Shown piece by piece: positions 25,390-33,632 of a stretch of DNA of 64,000 bases. Origin of the DNA: Gemmobacter lutimaris (GTDB lineage Bacteria; Pseudomonadota; Alphaproteobacteria; Rhodobacterales; Rhodobacteraceae). The number at the start of each line of letters is the position of its first letter. Positions within the stretch are counted from its first letter, which is position 1. The stretch spans positions 186,001 through 250,000 of the forward strand of contig NZ_QXXQ01000002.1 in NCBI RefSeq assembly GCF_003570715.1. The letters are read 5' to 3'. Below the pieces are notes generated by a model. It was not told where the DNA came from, did no database searches, and was given only the letters and a program-made list of their open reading frames with translations. The translations under genes were made by a program, and so were the position numbers.

Positions 25390-26520
25390 ATGCCCGCACC
25401 GCTGGAAGGTATTCGTGTGATCGAACTGGCCCGGATTCTTGCCGGGCCATGGGCCGGGCAGACGCTGGCCGATCTGGGCGCCGAGGTCATCAAGGTCGAG
25501 GCGCCGGAAGGCGATGATACCCGCCGCTGGGGTCCCCCTTTCATCGAGCGCGAGGGCGACCGCAGCGCCGCGTATTTCCATTGCTGCAATCGCGGCAAAC
25601 GCTCGGTCACCTGCGATTTCCGCACCCCGGAAGGGCAAGAGGTCGTGCGCCGTCTGGTGGCCGATGCCGATGTGGTGATCGAGAATTTCAAGCTCGGCGG
25701 GCTGAAGAAATACGGGCTGGATTACGAAAGCCTGCGCGCGGTGAACCCGCGACTGATCTATTGCTCCATCACCGGCTTCGGCCAGACCGGGCCGTATGCC
25801 GCCCGTGCGGGATATGACTTCATCATTCAAGGCATGACCGGGTTGATGAGCGTGACCGGCGAACCCGAGGGGCAGCCGCAGAAGGTGGGCGTGGCGGTGA
25901 CCGATGTCTTTACCGGCATCTATTCCGCCACCGCGATCCTTGCCGCGATCGTGCAACGCGGCCGCACCGGCGAGGGGCAGCACATCGACATGGCGCTGAT
26001 GGATGTGGCGACCTCGATCATGGCCAACCAAGCGATGAACTACCTCGCCACCGGCACGCCGCCGCGCAAGATGGGCAATGCGCACCCGAACCTTGCCCCC
26101 TATGCGGTGTTCGATTGCGCCGATGGATGGATCATCCTCGCCACCGGAAACGACAGCCAGTATCGCAAGCTTTGCGGCCTTCTGGGCCTGCCGGAAATGG
26201 CCGATGATCCGCGCTTCCTGACCAACGCCGACCGCGTCGCCCACCGCGAGGTGATGACCGAGGCGCTCAGCGCGGCGACGCGGGCCATGACCAAGGCCGA
26301 TCTGCTGGCCGCCTGTGAGGCGCAGGGCGTGCCTGCCGGGCCGATCAACGACATGGCCGAGGTCTTTGCCGATCCGCAGATCGTGGCGCGCGGCATGCAG
26401 ATCGCGCCAGACGGTGTGCCGGGCGTGCGCTCGCCCTTCACCTTCTCGGGGGCCGAACTGTCGCTGGACCGTCCGTCGCCGAAACTGGGCGAACATCAGG
26501 CGGAAATTCTGGGGAAGTGA
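25390..26520 (+). CDS. CaiB/BaiF family (class III) CoA-transferase
   Basis: This 376-residue formyl-CoA/carnitine CoA-transferase family protein moves CoA between carboxylic acids. The N-terminal GIRVIELARILAGPWAGQ and LGAEVIKVEAPEGDD motifs, and the catalytic Asp region HIDMALMDVATSIMANQ, are typical. The start at 25390 directly follows the DsbA stop. The acyl substrate cannot be deduced. A hairpin terminator follows, so the dciA-dsbA-CoA-transferase run ends here. Confidence 0.88.
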   Translation: MPAPLEGIRVIELARILAGPWAGQTLADLGAEVIKVEAPEGDDTRRWGPPFIEREGDRSAAYFHCCNRGKRSVTCDFRTPEGQEVVRRLVADADVVIENFKLGGLKKYGLDYESLRAVNPRLIYCSITGFGQTGPYAARAGYDFIIQGMTGLMSVTGEPEGQPQKVGVAVTDVFTGIYSATAILAAIVQRGRTGEGQHIDMALMDVATSIMANQAMNYLATGTPPRKMGNAHPNLAPYAVFDCADGWIILATGNDSQYRKLCGLLGLPEMADDPRFLTNADRVAHREVMTEALSAATRAMTKADLLAACEAQGVPAGPINDMAEVFADPQIVARGMQIAPDGVPGVRSPFTFSGAELSLDRPSPKLGEHQAEILGK

Positions 26521-26543
26521 AATTTCGGGCAAGTCCCGAATTT
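26520..26543 (+). terminator. Rho-independent-type terminator after CoA-transferase
   Basis: The inverted repeat AAATT(T)CGGG / CCCGAATTT, with a single bulged T and a short loop, is followed by T-rich sequence. It starts at the last base of the stop codon. It is the most classical terminator in the window. Confidence 0.7.
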
Positions 26544-26569
26544 TCCCTGCGAAAGCGGGTCCATGACGG

Positions 26570-26593
26570 GGCGGCGGCTTTAACTCCGCCGCC
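26570..26593. promoter_or_regulatory. GC hairpin in the leader of the DUF4170-waaA-lpxK genes
   Basis: An eight-base perfect stem, GGCGGCGG/CCGCCGCC, with an eight-base AT-rich loop lies about 45 bases before the DUF4170 start. It could be a second terminator or a 5' leader structure. No clear promoter boxes were identified between it and the gene. Confidence 0.4.
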
Positions 26594-26636
26594 GCTTCCG
26601 CTAGCGTGGCGACATATCCTAAAGCGGAGCTTTATC

Positions 26637-26882
26637 ATGGCGCAACGTCTGCATCTCGTCTTTGGCGGCGAGTTGGTCAGCCCGACGAAGAACGTCTTCA
26701 AGGACGTGTCGAAAATCCATGTCGTCGGCATGTTCCCGGACTACCAGACCGCCTACGGCGCTTGGAAGGCCGAGGCGCAGCGCACTGTGGATGACGCCCA
26801 CATGCGCTATTTCATCGCCCATATCCACCGTCTGCGGGATGAGGCCGAACCCGGCTCGCCGACCGAGGAGCTGGGGGCCTGA
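26637..26882 (+). CDS. DUF4170 family small protein
   Basis: This 81-residue soluble protein has LHLVFGGELVSPTKN and MRYFIAHIHRLRDE, strongly characteristic of the alphaproteobacterial DUF4170 family. The start at 26637 (MAQRLHLV) has CGGAGC upstream; the frame is open earlier but that stretch contains the terminator. No function is established. Its constant position before Kdo transferase and lpxK suggests a link to lipopolysaccharide synthesis. Confidence 0.85.
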   Translation: MAQRLHLVFGGELVSPTKNVFKDVSKIHVVGMFPDYQTAYGAWKAEAQRTVDDAHMRYFIAHIHRLRDEAEPGSPTEELGA

Positions 26883-26900
26883 TCGCCCCCCGGCGCATGA

Positions 26901-28088
26901 ATGCCCTCCATCGGCCTGACGCTATACCAGATCGCGGCCCGGAAAGAGCCGCTGATCCGGCCTGATTGGCCAGACCGGCCAGCGGGTCGGCTGGTCTGGC
27001 TGCATGCGCCGACGGCCGATCTTGCACCGCAGATGGCCGAACTGGCCCGCCATATCCGCGAGGAGGACGGGCATCCTGTGTTGCTGACCGCGCCAGATCG
27101 CCCCGTCGCCTTGCCGGAAAGGGTGATCTGGCTGCCGCCGCCGGGGGAAAGCGCTGCGGGCGCGCGGCAGTTTCTGGATCATTGGCGCCCGGATGTCGTG
27201 CTGTTCTCGGGCGGCGAGTTGCGGCCTTCGATGTTGAACGAGGCAGCGCAGCGTCGCATTCCCATGGCAATGCTGGCTGCGCGCGCGCCCTATCTGCCCC
27301 CCGGCCGTGAAGGCTGGTATCCGGGGCTGATCAAATCGGCGCTGGCCGATCTGACGCAGATCTGCGCGGTTGACGAGACGGCGGCGCGCAGCCTGCGCCG
27401 GTCAGTCGCCGCCAATCGCATCAGCGTTTCGGGTCGTCTGGAAGAGCCCAGCCACGTTCTGTCGGGCAATGAGGCAGAGCGCGAGGAGCTGGCGCATCTG
27501 TTCGCGGCGCGTCCGGTCTGGCTGGTCGCCTGTCTGCCGGAGGCCGAGGAAACCGCAGTGATCGAGGCGCATCGCGCAGCGTTGCGGCAGGCGCATCGGC
27601 TGCTGCTGATCCTTGTGCCCGAGGATGCGGCCCGCGCGCCGGTCCTCGCGCAGCGGATGGAGGCGGAGGAAGGCTGGCAGGTCGCGCAGCGCAGCGCGGA
27701 TGAGGAGCCGGAGCCGGAAACCGAAGTGTTCATTACCGATGCCACGGAAATGGGGCTGTGGTATCGGCTGGCGCCGATCTGCTTTCTGGGCGGATCGCTG
27801 GCCGGAACGGGCTGCATTCGCAATCCGATGGAGGCGGCGGCACTGGGCGCCTCGCTGATCCACGGGCCGCGCCCCGGCGCATGGGGCGCGGCGCTGGGCC
27901 GTCTGGGGGCCGCGCGCGGCGCGCGGTCGGTTGCCTCGGTCCCCGATCTGGCCGAGGCGGTGGCCGAGCTGTTGGCGCCCGACCGGGCGGCGCAACTGGC
28001 CCGCGCGGCATGGATCGTTTCTTCGGAAGGCTCTGAGGCGACAGCGCAGGCAATGGTGCTGATGCGGCAATTGCTGGGGGAGGGCTGA
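26901..28088 (+). CDS. waaA: Kdo transferase (WaaA/KdtA) homologue with altered catalytic motif
   Basis: This 395-residue GT-B glycosyltransferase of the WaaA type would add Kdo to lipid IVA precursor at the inner membrane. The C-terminal donor site is well conserved in pattern: PICFLGGSLAGTGCIRNPMEAAALG. The N-terminal motif that normally reads WxHxxSxGE, with the catalytic Glu, is WLHAPTADL here (33-41), so the Glu is missing or shifted to Asp40. The N-terminal anchor segment is also short. It lies between DUF4170 and lpxK (3 bases before lpxK). It may be a divergent active enzyme or a specialised paralogue. Confidence 0.8.
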   Translation: MPSIGLTLYQIAARKEPLIRPDWPDRPAGRLVWLHAPTADLAPQMAELARHIREEDGHPVLLTAPDRPVALPERVIWLPPPGESAAGARQFLDHWRPDVVLFSGGELRPSMLNEAAQRRIPMAMLAARAPYLPPGREGWYPGLIKSALADLTQICAVDETAARSLRRSVAANRISVSGRLEEPSHVLSGNEAEREELAHLFAARPVWLVACLPEAEETAVIEAHRAALRQAHRLLLILVPEDAARAPVLAQRMEAEEGWQVAQRSADEEPEPETEVFITDATEMGLWYRLAPICFLGGSLAGTGCIRNPMEAAALGASLIHGPRPGAWGAALGRLGAARGARSVASVPDLAEAVAELLAPDRAAQLARAAWIVSSEGSEATAQAMVLMRQLLGEG

Positions 28089-28091
28089 GCC

Positions 28092-29081
28092 ATGCGCGCG
28101 CCGGATTTCTGGTTTCAACCGAAGCCGACGCTGACGGCACGGCTGCTCGGCCCGCTGGGTGCGCTTTATGCCGCAGTCACCGCGCGCCGGGTGGCGCAGG
28201 CCGGGTATCGCGCCTCGGTTCCGGTCATCTGTATCGGCAACCTGAACGCGGGTGGCACCGGAAAGACGCCAACCGCGCTCGCGCTGCTGGAGCGGCTGCC
28301 CGAAGGCGTTCATGTTGTGACGCGCGGACATGGCGGACGCTTGGCCGGGCCGGTGCAGGTGCAGCCCCGGCATCTGGCCTCCGAGGTGGGGGACGAACCG
28401 CTGCTGATCGCCCCTTTCGCGCCGGTCTGGGTGGCGAAGGACCGTGCCGCCGGTGTGAAGGCTGCCGAGGCAGCAGGCGCGCGCGTCATCCTGCTGGATG
28501 ACGGGTTTCAGAACCCTTCGGTGCAGAAAGATCTGTCCATCGTGGTCGTCGATGCGGCGCAGGGCTTTGGCAACGGGTTGTGTCTGCCCGCCGGTCCGCT
28601 GCGTGAGCCCGTGGCGGCGGGGCTGGCGCGGGCGGATTTTCTGCTGTCCATCGGGGATGCATCGGCGCAGGCGCGGTTCGTGGCGGATTTCCAAGCGCCC
28701 GTGCCGCATCTGCGCGGGCGGCTGGAAGTTCTGCCCACCGGCATGGGCTGGCAGGGGGAGCGGGTGCTGGCATTCGCGGGCATCGGCCAGCCAGCGAAGT
28801 TCTTCGCCTCGCTGCGCGCCGAAGGCGCGATCATCGCCCGCGAAGTGCCGCTGGATGATCACCAGCCGCTGTCGCCCGCGCTGCTGGCGCGGCTGGAACG
28901 TGACGCGGCGATGCTGGGCGCCCAGATGGTGACGACCGAAAAGGATGCCGTGCGCCTGCCCGCCGCCTTCCGCCCCAAGGTGCTGACCCTGCCGGTGCGG
29001 CTGCGGCTGGATGACTGGCTGCCACTTGAGGCGGCGCTGGTCAGGATCGGCGCGCTTGCCCGGCCCGGCGATCCGGCGTAG
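28092..29081 (+). CDS. lpxK: Tetraacyldisaccharide 4'-kinase LpxK
   Basis: This 329-residue inner-membrane kinase phosphorylates the lipid A disaccharide at the 4' position. It has an N-terminal membrane-associated helix and a P-loop, [16 protein letters not shown] (about 49-64). It also has the family motif VTRGHGGR and the Asp-rich [15 protein letters not shown]. Length is normal. It follows waaA closely with a shared direction, forming the DUF4170-waaA-lpxK unit. Confidence 0.95.
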   Translation: MRAPDFWFQPKPTLTARLLGPLGALYAAVTARRVAQAGYRASVPVICIGNLNAGGTGKTPTALALLERLPEGVHVVTRGHGGRLAGPVQVQPRHLASEVGDEPLLIAPFAPVWVAKDRAAGVKAAEAAGARVILLDDGFQNPSVQKDLSIVVVDAAQGFGNGLCLPAGPLREPVAAGLARADFLLSIGDASAQARFVADFQAPVPHLRGRLEVLPTGMGWQGERVLAFAGIGQPAKFFASLRAEGAIIAREVPLDDHQPLSPALLARLERDAAMLGAQMVTTEKDAVRLPAAFRPKVLTLPVRLRLDDWLPLEAALVRIGALARPGDPA

Positions 29082-29116
29082 CTGTGGGCGCGGAACGGCA
29101 AGGCGCGGAGGGCGGC

Positions 29117-29452
29117 ATGGCAAACGATGACGGCAAGGTGAAGCGACCGCAGCAGGTTTATACGCTGGTGGTCGAGGTCGGCCGCAAATCGGGGGACGGC
29201 CTGCCCGACAAGGCAACCGGCGCTGCGCTGATGATCTATGCCAGCGGCGTGGACGAGGCCGAGGCGGTGCGCGAAACCGTTGCCATTCTCAAGCAAGCCG
29301 ATCTGGCGCCGCTGGACGTGTCGGGCTATGGCACGCTGGACGAACGGATAGAGGCGGGGGACGAGATCCCGGACGAAGAACGCGCGCTGATGCAGCGCGC
29401 GCTTGAGGAAAATTCGGTTGTGGTGGCGCAGATGACGCCGTTCTTCGACTGA
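29117..29452 (+). CDS. Conserved small acidic protein of unknown function
   Basis: I do not recognise a family. It is a 111-residue soluble protein, acidic toward the C-terminus, with no signal peptide or membrane segment. The segment VYTLVVEVGRKSG looks like a beta-strand start, followed by helix-forming VDEAEAVRETVAILKQADL and a second helix with DEERALMQRALEEN. The start at 29117 has GGAGGG upstream. It is 35 bases after lpxK in the same direction and may be part of that transcript. It converges on the glutathione S-transferase gene. Confidence 0.65.
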   Translation: MANDDGKVKRPQQVYTLVVEVGRKSGDGLPDKATGAALMIYASGVDEAEAVRETVAILKQADLAPLDVSGYGTLDERIEAGDEIPDEERALMQRALEENSVVVAQMTPFFD

Positions 29453-29463
29453 CCGGAAAAGGC

Positions 29464-30084
29464 TCAGCCCGCGGGAAAGCTGTCTTTCATCGACGGGCGG
29501 GCGCTGATCGTGGCAAACCATTCGGCCAGACGCGGGCGGGTGCTGCGCCAGTCCTTGCTGGCAAAGCGGAAATCCAGATACCCCAACGCGCAAGCGGCGG
29601 CGATGGAAGCGGCATTGAACCCGTCGGTGATCGTGGCGAACCAGCGGCCTTCCAGATCGTCCAGACCCGAATCGATCTTGTCCATCTGGCCGCGCGACCA
29701 GTCCTCCCAACGCTTTTCCTCGGGGCGCAGCGCGTTTTCATAGCGATGCAGCAGGGCGGCATCCAGGATGGATTCGGCCAGAGCCTCGGCGGTCAGCACA
29801 GCAAAGCGGCGGGCGTCCTGCGGGTAAAGCGGATCGCCTGCAACACCAAGACTATCGACGTATTGCGTGATGACGCGGCTGTCGAACAGCGGTGTGTCAT
29901 CGGCCAGTAGCGCACAGGGCACCTTGCCCGAGGAATTGTGCTGCACGATTCCCGGATCACGTTTCACCGGCCCGGCGGCTGATGGCAGCTTTTTGATCTG
30001 GTCCGCAAGCCCGCGTTCGGCGGCGGCCACCATCACCTTGCGCACATAGGGCGAGGCGGGGGAATGGAACACACGGATGGTCAT
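29464..30084 (-). CDS. Glutathione S-transferase family protein
   Basis: This 206-residue protein has an N-terminal thioredoxin-like GST domain (FHSPASPYVRKV, then SSGKVPCALLADDTPLFDSRVI, the cis-Pro and Ser-binding loop region). It also has an all-helical C-terminal domain. The likely activating residue is Ser in SPASPY. It overlaps the GntR regulator stop (ATGA), so regulator and GST are co-translated. It might act on an electrophilic intermediate of the adjacent catabolic island; the substrate is unknown. Confidence 0.88.
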   Translation of the reverse strand: MTIRVFHSPASPYVRKVMVAAAERGLADQIKKLPSAAGPVKRDPGIVQHNSSGKVPCALLADDTPLFDSRVITQYVDSLGVAGDPLYPQDARRFAVLTAEALAESILDAALLHRYENALRPEEKRWEDWSRGQMDKIDSGLDDLEGRWFATITDGFNAASIAAACALGYLDFRFASKDWRSTRPRLAEWFATISARPSMKDSFPAG

Positions 30085-30827
30085 TCTGAACTCCTTTTGC
30101 TGCGGCTGGCCTTGCGGCCCTTCGCGGGTTTGTCAGGGCTGGGCATGCGAAGGAAATCCTGCGGATAAAGCTTCAGTTGCAGGTCCAGATGCTCCAGCGC
30201 GAAGGTGATATGTTCGCGCATGATGGCAGCCGCGCGCTCACCCTGGCCCTTGGCCAGCGCGCGGGCAATGCGGTGGTGATCGTCGTGCGACCGTTCGATG
30301 ACGCGGAAATCCCGCCACATGATCACACGGTCTGATGCGGCGGGCACATTGTGCAGGCTTTGCACGAAGGTCCGTATCCATGGATTGCCAGCAAGATCCA
30401 TCACGGCGGTATGGAAGTTGACGTTCATCCGACGATAGGCGCCAAGATTTTCCGGCAGCAGGGCGCCGGGTTCCAGCAGCCGGTCGCCTTCTGCCACCAG
30501 ATCGTTCAGCAGCTTGCGCGCAGTGTCCGTCATGTTTGCGGCGGCCAGACGGCAGGCCATCGCCTCCAGCTCGGCCCGCACCTGAAAGGCACCCGAGACA
30601 TCGGCGATCGAAAATTCGCGCACATAAAAGCCACGATTGCTTTCGTAGGACACCAGCCCTGTCTGGGCCAGCGTCGTCAAGGCGGCGCGCAAGGGGGTGC
30701 GCGAGATGCCCAGCATCTCGGCCAGACGATCCTGATGCAGCCGGTCCCCCGGCAGAAGCTCGCCGCTGAGGATGGCCTCGCGCAGCTTTTCCGTGGCGAG
30801 TTCGGTGCTGGTATGTGGTTCTGACAA
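30081..30827 (-). CDS. GntR-family (FadR/FCD type) transcriptional regulator
   Basis: This 248-residue regulator has an N-terminal winged helix (residues ~10-75, with LGISRTPLRAALTTLAQTGL). A helical FCD effector domain follows (about 85-225), holding Asp/His residues usual for metal-assisted ligand binding. The C-terminus is basic. It faces the SDR/TRAP operon across a 122-base AT-rich gap and is the natural candidate to control it, likely responding to the imported acid or a derived metabolite (family inference). Confidence 0.92.
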   Translation of the reverse strand: MSEPHTSTELATEKLREAILSGELLPGDRLHQDRLAEMLGISRTPLRAALTTLAQTGLVSYESNRGFYVREFSIADVSGAFQVRAELEAMACRLAAANMTDTARKLLNDLVAEGDRLLEPGALLPENLGAYRRMNVNFHTAVMDLAGNPWIRTFVQSLHNVPAASDRVIMWRDFRVIERSHDDHHRIARALAKGQGERAAAIMREHITFALEHLDLQLKLYPQDFLRMPSPDKPAKGRKASRSKRSSE

Positions 30828-30846
30828 ACGACCCCTCCCTTGGGTG

Positions 30847-30926
30847 TTTTGCCTAATGTATCCAAAAAATCAGTTTTGCGAAGATTCATTTTGCATTAAT
30901 CGGATAAATGTGTTCATTTCTTTTGC
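30847..30926. promoter_or_regulatory. Divergent GntR/SDR control region with repeated TTTTGC motif
   Basis: The AT-rich gap holds four copies of TTTTGC (30847, 30874, 30889, 30921). It also holds an inverted pair ATGTATCC (30856-30863) / GGATAAAT (30902-30909) with one mismatch. Promoters for both directions must lie here. Which elements are GntR operators cannot be decided by eye. Confidence 0.45.
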
Positions 30927-30949
30927 AACGAAGGGGAGGGTCTTCGGGA

Positions 30950-31708
30950 ATGTCGAGAATCGTTCTGGTCACCGGCGCCGCTGGTGGCATCGGGGAAAGC
31001 GTGTGCCGCAGGCTGGCTGCCGACGGGTTCGGGGTTTTGGCCGCCGATCTGTCGCAAGAGGCGGCAGTGCGGGTCGTGACCAGTCTGCCGGGGCAGGGGC
31101 ATCGCGCCATTGCGCTGGATGTGTCGGACGAGACGGCGGTGGCCGATGCTTTCGCTGCGGCCGAGGCGGCAGGTGCGCCGGTCGATCATGTGGTGGCGGC
31201 GGCGGGAATCCTGCTGTTCGCGGCCAATGGTGACCGTCCGCCGATCACGGATATTTCGCTGAAGGAATGGGAGTTGACGCAGCGCGTCAATTCCACCGGC
31301 ACCTTCCTGCTGCTGCGGGAATATCTGCGCGGGGCAACGCGGCGCGGCGCCACTGCCGGGCGGTTCATCGGTTTCGCCTCGGTCGCGGCGCAGCTGGGCG
31401 GTTACCGTTCCAGCGCGGCTTATATCGCGTCGAAAGGCGCGGTGATGGCGCTGGTCAAGGCGGGCGCGCGCGAGGCGGCGCCGCTGGGGATAACTGTCAA
31501 TGCGGTGGCGCCGGGTCTGATCGACGCGCCGATGCTGCGCCAGTCGCTGCCGCCGGAAAAGGACAGCACAATTGCCGCGAATATCCCGCTGAACCGGATC
31601 GGCGCGCCAGCCGATGTGGCGGGCGCGGTGTCGTTCCTGATGGGGGCGGATGCCGGCTACATCACCGGCGCGGTGATCGACGTGAATGGTGGCTACCGGA
31701 TGCAGTGA
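30950..31708 (+). CDS. SDR-family oxidoreductase 1
   Basis: This 252-residue classical short-chain dehydrogenase has the cofactor motif TGAAGGIG (8-15) and the catalytic Ser144, Tyr158 and Lys162 (YIASK). The usual NNAG is replaced by AAAG. The C-terminal substrate loop LIDAPMLRQ and final DVNGGYRMQ are typical. The start at 30950 has AGGGGAGGG upstream; the frame is open earlier. The Asp in AADLS after strand two favours NAD over NADP. It is the first gene of the TRAP operon. Confidence 0.9.
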   Translation: MSRIVLVTGAAGGIGESVCRRLAADGFGVLAADLSQEAAVRVVTSLPGQGHRAIALDVSDETAVADAFAAAEAAGAPVDHVVAAAGILLFAANGDRPPITDISLKEWELTQRVNSTGTFLLLREYLRGATRRGATAGRFIGFASVAAQLGGYRSSAAYIASKGAVMALVKAGAREAAPLGITVNAVAPGLIDAPMLRQSLPPEKDSTIAANIPLNRIGAPADVAGAVSFLMGADAGYITGAVIDVNGGYRMQ

Positions 31709-31731
31709 CGCATCCGGCAGGGGAGGGGACG

Positions 31732-32244
31732 ATGGTTAAGATTGCCGAAAGGCTGACGCATCTTCTGGGCTGGGCCGCCGGGGCGACCGTGGTGCTGATG
31801 ATGCTGCATGTGATGATCGACGTGATCGGCAAATATGCCTTCAACGCCCCGCTGCCCGGCACCGCCGAGGTGGTGGCGGCTTACTACATGATTGGCTGCG
31901 TCTTCCTGCCCCTGGCCTGGGTCGAGGCATCGGGCGGCTCGATCGTGGTCGAAGTGATCTATGACAAGGTGCCTGTTCGGGTGCAGGGCGCAATGCGCTG
32001 GGTCGCCGATCTGGTTTCGGCGGTCTATTACAGCATCCTTGCATGGTTTTCCTGGGGTGTCGCCACCCATGCCTGGCGCATCGGGGAAACCGTGGACGGC
32101 ATCTGGCGCATCACGACATGGCCCGCGAAATTCCTGCTGCCCTTCGGCTTTGTGCTGGCGGTGGTGGTCATCCTGCTGCGGCTGATCCTTGGTCCGCGCG
32201 GCCAGATCCGCACCACCGGCACGCCTGCCGTCCAAGATCTCTGA
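31732..32244 (+). CDS. dctQ: TRAP transporter small permease (DctQ type)
   Basis: This 170-residue protein has four predicted membrane segments (about 15-35, 48-68, 90-112 and 130-152). It has the DctQ-like VIGKYAFNAPLPGTAEV stretch. It forms the membrane complex of a TRAP transporter with the large subunit that follows 9 bases later. The start at 31732 has GGGAGGGG upstream. Confidence 0.92.
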   Translation: MVKIAERLTHLLGWAAGATVVLMMLHVMIDVIGKYAFNAPLPGTAEVVAAYYMIGCVFLPLAWVEASGGSIVVEVIYDKVPVRVQGAMRWVADLVSAVYYSILAWFSWGVATHAWRIGETVDGIWRITTWPAKFLLPFGFVLAVVVILLRLILGPRGQIRTTGTPAVQDL

Positions 32245-32253
32245 GGAAAGCCA

Positions 32254-33555
32254 ATGGAACGTCTTGAAATCGGTTTTGCCGGGATCGCCGCCATCATGCT
32301 GCTGATCGGCATTCGCGTGCCCATCGGCGTCGCCATGGGTTCGACCGCCTTCTTCGGCATCTGGGCGATGATGGGCTTCAAGCCTGCGGTGGGCATTACC
32401 AAAGCCATCCCTTTCAACCTGATTGGCGACTGGAACCTGTCGGCCATCCCGATGTTCCTGTTCATGGGCTTCGTCGCGGTCGAGGCGGGGCTGACGCGCG
32501 GGCTGTTCGGGGCGGCGCGCATCTTCCTTGCGCGCATTCCGGGCGGGCTTGCCTCGTCCACCGTTTTCGCCTCGGCGCTCTTCGGCGCGGCAAGCGGGTC
32601 CAGCGTGGCGACCTCGGCGGCCTTCTCGCGCATCGCGGTCCCCGAGATGCTGCACAGCAAATACGATCCCGGCCTTGCCACGGGTTCGGTTGCCGCATCG
32701 GGCACGCTGGCGGCGCTGATCCCGCCTTCCGTGTTGATGATCGTCTATTGCCTGCTGGTCGATAGCTCGATCAACACCCTGTTCATGGCAGGCGTGGTGC
32801 CGGGTATCCTGACGGCATTCGCCTTCATCACCATGATCACGCTGCGCTGCACGCTGAAGCCAAGCCTTGCGCCGCGCTATGTGGATCAAAGCACACGGGC
32901 CGAGAAATGGGCTCTGCTGCGCGATGCCTGGCCCTTGCCGGCGGTGACGGCCATCGTGATGGGCGGCATCTTCACCGGCGCCTTCACCGCCACAGAATCC
33001 GGTGCCGTGGGGGCTTTCCTCGCCTGTGTCATCGCCGCACTGCGTGGCCGGCTGAACCGCCCGATGCTGGTGCGCTCGGTCATCGACACGGCGGCGGGCA
33101 CTTCGGCCATCTTCATGATCGTGCTGGGTGCCGCATTGTTCGCGCGGTTCGTGGCGCTGGCCACTATCCCGAACTGGGTGATGGGGTTCTTCGAAGGCTA
33201 TGACACGCTGACGATCATCCTGCTGATCTGTGTCCTGCTGGTGCTGATGGGCACCTTCATGGAGGAAATCTCGATCATGCTGCTGACCATGCCGGTTCTG
33301 GTGCCGCTGCTGCACCAGCACGGGGTGGACCTGACGTGGTTCGGCATTCTGGTCATCAAGCTGATGACCATCGGCCTGATCAGCCCGCCGGTTGGCATGA
33401 ATGTCTTCGTCATCAAGACATCGCTGGGGGATCGGGTGTCGCTGAACCAGATTTTCGGCGGCGTGAGCTGGTTCATTGCGGTGGATCTGCTGGTGCTGGC
33501 GGTGCTGATCGGCTTTCCGCAGATCGCGCTCTGGCTGCCGGGGATGATGAAGTGA
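32254..33555 (+). CDS. dctM: TRAP transporter large permease (DctM type)
   Basis: This 433-residue polytopic protein, the sodium-coupled transport subunit, has about 11-12 membrane segments. Family motifs include IRVPIGVAMG, GAASGSSVATSAAF, LIPPSVLMIVYCL and ISPPVGMNVFVI. It acts with DctQ and a periplasmic DctP; two DctP genes follow. Confidence 0.95.
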   Translation: MERLEIGFAGIAAIMLLIGIRVPIGVAMGSTAFFGIWAMMGFKPAVGITKAIPFNLIGDWNLSAIPMFLFMGFVAVEAGLTRGLFGAARIFLARIPGGLASSTVFASALFGAASGSSVATSAAFSRIAVPEMLHSKYDPGLATGSVAASGTLAALIPPSVLMIVYCLLVDSSINTLFMAGVVPGILTAFAFITMITLRCTLKPSLAPRYVDQSTRAEKWALLRDAWPLPAVTAIVMGGIFTGAFTATESGAVGAFLACVIAALRGRLNRPMLVRSVIDTAAGTSAIFMIVLGAALFARFVALATIPNWVMGFFEGYDTLTIILLICVLLVLMGTFMEEISIMLLTMPVLVPLLHQHGVDLTWFGILVIKLMTIGLISPPVGMNVFVIKTSLGDRVSLNQIFGGVSWFIAVDLLVLAVLIGFPQIALWLPGMMK

Positions 33556-33585
33556 CGGGCGCCCGAGCGGCGCAAAACATGGGGT

Positions 33586-33612
33586 CCCTGTTCCGCAGGA
33601 GGGCGGACAGGG
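33586..33612 (+). promoter_or_regulatory. Hairpin between dctM and the first dctP
   Basis: The stem CCCTGT(T)CCGC / GCGGACAGGG has one bulge and loop AGGAGG. It lies 31 bases after dctM and about 20 bases before the dctP start. It could stabilise the downstream binding-protein mRNA or attenuate readthrough. Confidence 0.45.
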
Positions 33613-33632
33613 CCAGCAAGGGAGGAAGACCG

